Assembly (NCBI GenBank): GCA_030145365.1
Contig: JAQYVS010000214.1
Location: forward strand, 1-10,757
Reading direction: 5' to 3'
Origin: Desulfofustis sp.
Lineage (GTDB): Bacteria > Desulfobacterota > Desulfobulbia > Desulfobulbales > Desulfocapsaceae
Length of the DNA: 10,757 nucleotides
Position numbers and translations under genes: made by a program. Below the pieces are notes generated by a model that was given only the letters and a program-made list of their open reading frames with translations, was not told where the DNA came from and did no database searches. Below, in pieces: positions 7,077 through 10,757 of this stretch (within the stretch, counting starts at the first letter, position 1; every line of letters begins with the position of its first letter).

Positions 7077-8111
7077 ATGAATATAAAAAACAAGCATACT
7101 CGATCGCTGAAAGTGATAGCCCCTCTGGCCATGTCCTTGACGTTTAGTGGGACAGCCCTTGCTGTTGACGATGGCGCGCGTGCCTACTGGAAGGGCAGGG
7201 ATGGTACAGAGGTAGTGTCCTTTCAGTACTTGAACCTGGATATGCAAGCCTCGGACACCCAACAATTTGCCCCGGATCAATACATATATCCGAATGCGGA
7301 TACCGAGGCCAGTCTCTTTGTCGCTAGCTGGGCCCGTCATATGACATTGTTCAACCGGCCATCGTCGTTTGCCATTAATCTCGCCGGGGGGAGTGTCGAT
7401 GCCGATATCAACACCCGTTTCGCAGCGCCGGAGTATTTGCCCTCGAGTGTTACACCAGGTACTTCGTACAGTCAGTCTTCCTCCGGGTTTGCTGACCCGA
7501 GTATGCAGCTCGACGTTAATCTTTTTGGTACACCGCCGCTTAAGAGTAATGTCGATTTACTGAACTACGAACCAACCTTTACGCTCGACGCTGCGGTGAT
7601 GCTGGGAGTTCCACTCGGTGAGTACGACAATAAAAAGCTGGTGAACATTGGCCTTAACCGCTGGTGGGGACGTCTAGCTCTTCCTATGGTATATCATTTT
7701 GGTGTGTTTAATCCCGGCCAGAGGTCGAGTTTTGAGGTGACCCCCTCGGTCTGGCTATTCGGTGAAAATGACGACTTTTTGGGACAGAATTTGGAGAATG
7801 ATCCCCTTTTGCAACTCGAAGCACATTTGACCCATGATTTTACTCCTGGCTTCTACGGCTCTCTGGATCTGCTTTACCGCAGCGGTTTCGATTCAGAAAT
7901 CAATGGTACTGTAGTGGGAGATGAGCTCGACATCGGGAATCTTGGTTTTACCTTGAATTATCAAGCAACAGATAACCTCAGCATACGTACTGCTTTCAGC
8001 TCTAATGTGTTTGGCGATAGCGATCTGGATACCAGTACTTTGCGGCTGCAGTTTGTCTACGCATGGAACACGGCATCGGAAAACGCAAAAAGGTTGAAAA
8101 AGGGGCACTAG
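7077..8111 (+). CDS. Outer-membrane transporter-like barrel (phenol_MetA_deg type)
   Basis: A 344-residue protein with a signal peptide cleaved near A-L-A (residue 29). The mature part is beta-rich with the layout of the 'MetA pathway of phenol degradation' outer-membrane family. It has an early strand with F-Q-Y-L-N-L, then F-A-D-P-S-M-Q-L-D-V-N-L-F-G, a strand ending L-G-V-P-L-G-E-Y, and N-R-W-W-G-R-L-A-L-P-M-V-Y-H-F-G. The C-terminus is unusual: the last strand (L-R-L-Q-F-V-Y-A-W) is followed by a polar tail ending K-K-G-H instead of a terminal Phe. The start is the ATG at 7077, with GGAGA nine bases upstream; a TTG one codon earlier is less likely. It begins 13 bases after the sulfatase stop, so the two are almost certainly one operon. 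It probably carries the sulfatase's substrate or product across the outer membrane (inference). Confidence 0.85.
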   Translation: MNIKNKHTRSLKVIAPLAMSLTFSGTALAVDDGARAYWKGRDGTEVVSFQYLNLDMQASDTQQFAPDQYIYPNADTEASLFVASWARHMTLFNRPSSFAINLAGGSVDADINTRFAAPEYLPSSVTPGTSYSQSSSGFADPSMQLDVNLFGTPPLKSNVDLLNYEPTFTLDAAVMLGVPLGEYDNKKLVNIGLNRWWGRLALPMVYHFGVFNPGQRSSFEVTPSVWLFGENDDFLGQNLENDPLLQLEAHLTHDFTPGFYGSLDLLYRSGFDSEINGTVVGDELDIGNLGFTLNYQATDNLSIRTAFSSNVFGDSDLDTSTLRLQFVYAWNTASENAKRLKKGH

Positions 8112-8138
8112 CTGTGGAATGTTCTATATGACTGGAAA

Positions 8139-8175
8139 TGGTTGCCAACGCCTCGGTATTTTCCTGCGGCAACCA
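8139..8175. repeat. Inverted repeat after the sulfatase gene set
   Basis: TGGTTGCC (8139-8146) and GGCAACCA (8168-8175) form a perfect 8-bp stem around a 21-base loop. It begins 27 bases after the stop of the last gene of the set. It may act as a processing or termination hairpin, but no T-run follows, so a classical intrinsic terminator is unlikely. Confidence 0.35.
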
Positions 8176-8194
8176 GGGAAAACGAGGTTCTATT

Positions 8195-8224
8195 ATGACA
8201 TTTGATAAACAGGAGGACACCTGA
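8195..8224 (+). other. Possible nine-codon leader ORF before the Kazal-like gene
   Basis: ATG at 8195 opens a nine-codon frame (M-T-F-D-K-Q-E-D-T) ending in TGA at 8222-8224. GAGG (8184-8187) precedes it with good spacing. The AGGAGG near its end (8211-8216) is a strong ribosome-binding site for whatever starts just after, and the next gene has no ATG there. It may be a leader peptide coupled to the Kazal-like gene, or a relic. There is no coding evidence beyond the start signals. Confidence 0.25.
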
Positions 8225-8310
8225 TACGTATTAGAATTTTACAGCGGCTCTGCGCCTGTAGACCGATTGGTGTAACTTTAAATGACCATTCACGGCCTCA
8301 AAGTTTTTAC

Positions 8311-8565
8311 GTGCCGCGTTGCAGCTGCGTTGCGCTAGCTTGCTTTCTCACCACGGCTTGCAATTCCCAACATATTGCAGCTCCAGGTAGTCTTATACTC
8401 TGTACGGATCAGCGACCTGAAATGTGTGCCCAGATATACCTTCCAGTCTGTGCGACACGAGATCCAAGGCTCGAATCGGATTGGAAAACCTACTCCAACG
8501 CGTGTGTGGCGTGCGCCGATCCAGCTGTGCAAGGTTATCAAGATGGTGTCTGCGAGATGCGCTAA
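8311..8565 (+). CDS. Kazal-like six-cysteine small lipoprotein
   Basis: From the GTG at 8311 the protein has 84 residues. A short hydrophobic stretch ends L-T-T-A-C17, a poor lipobox, pointing to a lipoprotein. Six later cysteines (C31, C39, C47, C65, C68, C81) follow the Kazal order: seven residues between the second and third, Y-L-P-V-C, then W-K-T-Y-S-N-A-C, two residues, C, and G-Y-Q-D-G-V-C. Bacterial Kazal-like lipoproteins of this kind exist, mostly without a proven target. The gap between the third and fourth cysteines (17 residues) is longer than the usual 10. The start is uncertain: the frame stays open back to a CTG at 8221, four bases after a perfect AGGAGG, which would add 30 residues before the signal-like part. 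GTG 8311 has no good ribosome-binding site. Protease inhibition is possible by family but unproven. Confidence 0.7.
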   Translation: MPRCSCVALACFLTTACNSQHIAAPGSLILCTDQRPEMCAQIYLPVCATRDPRLESDWKTYSNACVACADPAVQGYQDGVCEMR

Positions 8566-8810
8566 GACGACTTGCTATAAAACCGTTTCTTTTGCATGGT
8601 ATTGTAAAAAAAAGAACTCGAGAACATAATTCGGACATTCGAGGCCGTTGGTGTCCACTATTGGGCAATGCATTGAAAATTGTAATCTTTGTTCATGGTG
8701 CATTCTCCCCATGTTGGCATTATGACTGGTCTCTGGGTATCAGAAGATTCACCATCTGCTCAATAATGTCCGTGCACCACAATTGATCGCAACTCACGAG
8801 GTCCGTACTT
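8566..8810. other. Intergenic stretch with a possible alpha/beta-hydrolase relic
   Basis: No intact gene is recognised. A frame opening at TTG 8673 and closing at 8786 reads K-I-V-I-F-V-H-G-A-F-S-P-C-W-H-Y-D-W-S-L and then turns nonsensical. That opening resembles the first strand and HG oxyanion motif of alpha/beta hydrolases, so it may be the leftover start of such a gene. It is only about 20 residues long and could be chance. GAGG at 8798-8801 is the probable ribosome-binding site of the next gene. Confidence 0.25.
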
Positions 8811-10052
8811 ATGTGTGCTACGCATAATATGCTGTTTAATATTTTCCTTATAACGACACTAACTTTTTCCGTTTCCTATAACCCGCTACATGCCTCACCA
8901 AGCACCCCGAGTCATCCATTTAAGTCTCTTGGGTACGTAAATGAGAAGAATTTCAACACTACATTAGAGGTTCACTGGGCGGGCGGACTTCCATTAATTG
9001 ACGTAGTTATAAATGATAAGCCTTATACATTTTTATTTGATACAGGAGCACCAACTATTATTCCAGCCGAATTAATTAAACAGCCAGACATAAAAATCAT
9101 TGAAACCGAAACTCTGTTTGATCCGTCTGGACGAAAACACACAAAACAAATCTACCAGCTCCCCTCGGTGAAAATTGGCGATATCGAGTTCCGGGATTTC
9201 GCCGTTATTGCAGCTAATTTTTCTGAAATTTTTCCCTTATCATGCTTAGGTTTTGATGGCATCTTTGGATATAACTTCATGCGAGACCTTGTCGTTACAC
9301 TCAATTTAGAGCAAGACGAAATCTTTTTGTCCGACCAGCCACCTGACAGCACAGGATACATTGAGACAGAGATGAGAATCGAAGAGGACCATATCCCCAA
9401 AATCAGGTTACATTTCGCATTTGGCGAAGTATGGTTTGGCCTTGATACAGGGAATAATACGAGGATTGAAATTGGTGATCCCGCTATTATTTCTGTGCTC
9501 GAAAATCACGGATATAGATCGAGAAAAACGGTAGGCACATTTTCAGCTGAAATTAGTGGTGCGAACACCAATATGGAGGAAAGAATTTTTCTGGTAAATA
9601 ACTTTTCTATAGATGAAAAAATACCGGTTGATTCGATGCCAATTCATATAAAAAATGGCGGCGCATCTTTGATAGGAAGCAAGCTACTTAAGATGTTTGC
9701 AGTAATTGCCGACTTCCCTAAGAAAAAAGTCTACTTAAAACCGCTAGTGGATGAGGATATCACAGTATCTTTCACAGACACGTTTGGCTTTAAACCTTTC
9801 TGGAGCGAGGAAAATACGCTATTCGTATCTGCTATAACTGATCATACTCCGGCCTATAATTCTGGAATGGAAATTGGAGACAGCATCATTTCCATTAACA
9901 ATGAAGACACAAGTAGCTTCAGTGCAGACGATTTCTGTGAAATGCTACGAACGTTGGCGGGTGATGAAGAGTCCTATGACAAACATAAAACACTCGAAAT
10001 AGTCATAAAAAAGAGTAGTGGTGAAATAAAAAACATCACACTGAAAAAATAA
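8811..10052 (+). CDS. Exported two-lobed aspartic protease-like protein with PDZ domain
   Basis: A 413-residue protein with an N-terminal hydrophobic signal segment (about 7-28, possible cleavage after H-A-S). Two retropepsin-type lobes follow. Lobe one has F-L-F-D77-T-G-A-P and, later, F-D-G-I-F-G-Y-N-F-M (148-157), the usual second hydrophobic-Gly element. Lobe two has F-G-L-D212-T-G-N and A-S-L-I-G-S-K-L-L (285-293). Two DTG motifs in one chain allow an intramolecular active site like that of pepsin. A C-terminal PDZ-like domain (about 325-412) includes L-F-V-S-A-I, P-A-Y-N-S-G-M-E-I-G-D and I-I-S-I-N-N. It probably acts in the periplasm. The start ATG has GAGG nine bases upstream; ATG 8829 is an alternative. 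Its sequence is plainly richer in A and T than the sulfatase genes, suggesting separate acquisition. Peptidase activity and substrate are not shown. Confidence 0.82.
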   Translation: MCATHNMLFNIFLITTLTFSVSYNPLHASPSTPSHPFKSLGYVNEKNFNTTLEVHWAGGLPLIDVVINDKPYTFLFDTGAPTIIPAELIKQPDIKIIETETLFDPSGRKHTKQIYQLPSVKIGDIEFRDFAVIAANFSEIFPLSCLGFDGIFGYNFMRDLVVTLNLEQDEIFLSDQPPDSTGYIETEMRIEEDHIPKIRLHFAFGEVWFGLDTGNNTRIEIGDPAIISVLENHGYRSRKTVGTFSAEISGANTNMEERIFLVNNFSIDEKIPVDSMPIHIKNGGASLIGSKLLKMFAVIADFPKKKVYLKPLVDEDITVSFTDTFGFKPFWSEENTLFVSAITDHTPAYNSGMEIGDSIISINNEDTSSFSADDFCEMLRTLAGDEESYDKHKTLEIVIKKSSGEIKNITLKK

Positions 10053-10115
10053 TACATCCGGAACATGCGCTCAATCCATAATCCCTGTCCACAGACAACA
10101 TGAATTTATCAGTCA

Positions 10116-10734
10116 ATGCGAGATTCACCATGCCTCTCTCAAATAATTCTGCGGCAGCGTTTACCATTACACCTGGTACTGACACTTGCCGGATGCGCGA
10201 CCTCCTCCCATATCACCAATACATAGATCACTGAGGTAAAGCCAGTTGACTATTCGCAGGTCTCCACCGGTCACAAGCATCAGCGCTCTGGCGACGTGGA
10301 GCTGTTCCTTGCTTTCTCTGGCTGTGGCACCCACGCAGCTGCCTTTTCCTACAGGGTACTTGAAAAACTCAGGGATACCCTGTACACGGAGAATGGCGAG
10401 GAGAAAGCAGCCGTCGATCAAGGAGACGATCAGTGCGGTTTCCGATACGCAGCTGCACCGCTACAACACCGATACCCTGGAGCTGATGGACAAGAGCCTG
10501 ACGCGTTGGGCGCGGAAACTCTCAACAGGGGGCAAGCGTGTCAAGCCTTATTTCGTGCAGCTCGGCATCAATGATGTCAGGCAGCCCGCTGAGCTGCACT
10601 ACCTCAACACGATCCCGACAAGCTTCTCGCTGAGCGATGAGCAGGTGGACCGATTGATCAAGGCCGGCCGCGAGCTGCTGCGCAACAACCCGGACTACAA
10701 GCGCTTCCTGGCCAGTCTTGGAGGCGCCCGCTGA
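10116..10734 (+). pseudogene. Broken patatin-like phospholipase lipoprotein gene
   Basis: The pieces match a bacterial patatin-like lipoprotein, but the gene is destroyed. From ATG 10116 the frame gives a lipoprotein signal ending L-T-L-A-G-C-A-T, then meets TAG at 10224-10226. The same frame continues with V-E-L-F-L-A-F-S-G-C-G-T-H-A-A-A-F-S-Y (about 10293-10350); homologues have G-G-G-T-R there, so the oxyanion loop is also changed. Near 10425 the frame shifts by one base to reach E-T-I-S-A-V-S, the start of the nucleophile motif (usually S-x-S-G-G-S). The sequence then jumps directly to D-T-Q-L-H-R-Y-N and the family's C-terminal region, with P-T-S-F-S-L-S-D-E-Q-V-D-R-L near the end. The stretch expected to hold the rest of the nucleophile motif and the catalytic Asp is missing, perhaps 200 residues or more. 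No active enzyme can result. Confidence 0.8.
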
Positions 10735-10757
10735 TGAGATTTCGACCGGGCAGCCTG
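10734..10757 (+). CDS. Start of an unidentified gene, cut by the window edge
   Basis: ATG at 10734 overlaps the stop codon of the patatin-like pseudogene (TGATG). GGAGG at 10720-10724 lies nine bases before it. Only eight codons are visible (M-R-F-R-P-G-S-L), so no family can be named. The overlap suggests translational coupling to the phospholipase gene before that gene decayed. Confidence 0.5.

Noticed and set aside
8424..8786. A 120-codon open frame across the Kazal-like gene and the following gap.
   Set aside because: Its first half is an out-of-frame shadow of the Kazal-like gene. Only the last 38 codons (8673-8786) show any family-like pattern, and they are reported separately as a weak relic.
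10246..10734. A separate 162-residue protein starting at 10246.
   Set aside because: Its N-terminal half is a shifted reading of the patatin-like gene's other frame. Only the part from about 10430 matches the family, so it belongs to the pseudogene.

Overview
The window looks like chromosomal DNA of a Gram-negative proteobacterium, most likely a gammaproteobacterium. It carries several Sec-exported proteins, at least three predicted outer-membrane beta-barrels, a lipoprotein, and a sigma-54 enhancer-binding regulator whose C-terminal end resembles FhlA/HyfR. No rRNA, tRNA, CRISPR array or intact mobile element was seen. All assignments come from reading the sequence; no database search was run.

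Left part (1-3653). The window opens with the C-terminal end of an AI-2E/PerM-type permease (+). Two minus-strand genes follow: an outer-membrane barrel protein (302-1096), and a 720-residue regulator with two GAF-like domains, an AAA+ sigma-54 domain and a Fis-type HTH (1491-3653). A 394-base non-coding gap between them holds a bulged inverted repeat and a C-rich tract.

Centre (3654-8111). Divergent from the regulator is a + strand gene set: a small STAS-like protein, an exported barrel protein, an exported arylsulfatase close to Pseudomonas AtsA, and a second barrel resembling the phenol_MetA_deg family. The divergent region carries a perfect 14-bp palindrome and, about 100 bp further on, a good -24/-12 motif. 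This is the layout expected for a sigma-54 promoter switched on by the divergent regulator. I infer an inducible module in which outer-membrane channels admit a sulfate ester, the sulfatase cleaves it in the periplasm, and the GAF regulator senses a ligand. The barrel and sulfatase genes share a duplicated ribosome-binding site and signal-peptide segment, and the sulfatase has CSVTR in place of the usual CxPxR.

Right part (8112-10757). This part looks accessory. It holds a six-cysteine Kazal-like small lipoprotein with an odd start region, an AT-rich exported protein with two DTG aspartic-protease lobes and a C-terminal PDZ domain, and a clearly broken patatin-like phospholipase lipoprotein gene with a stop, a frameshift and a large internal deletion. 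The first codons of a further overlapping gene end the window. The two-lobed aspartic protease with PDZ domain, beside a Kazal-type protein, is the least familiar part of the window.
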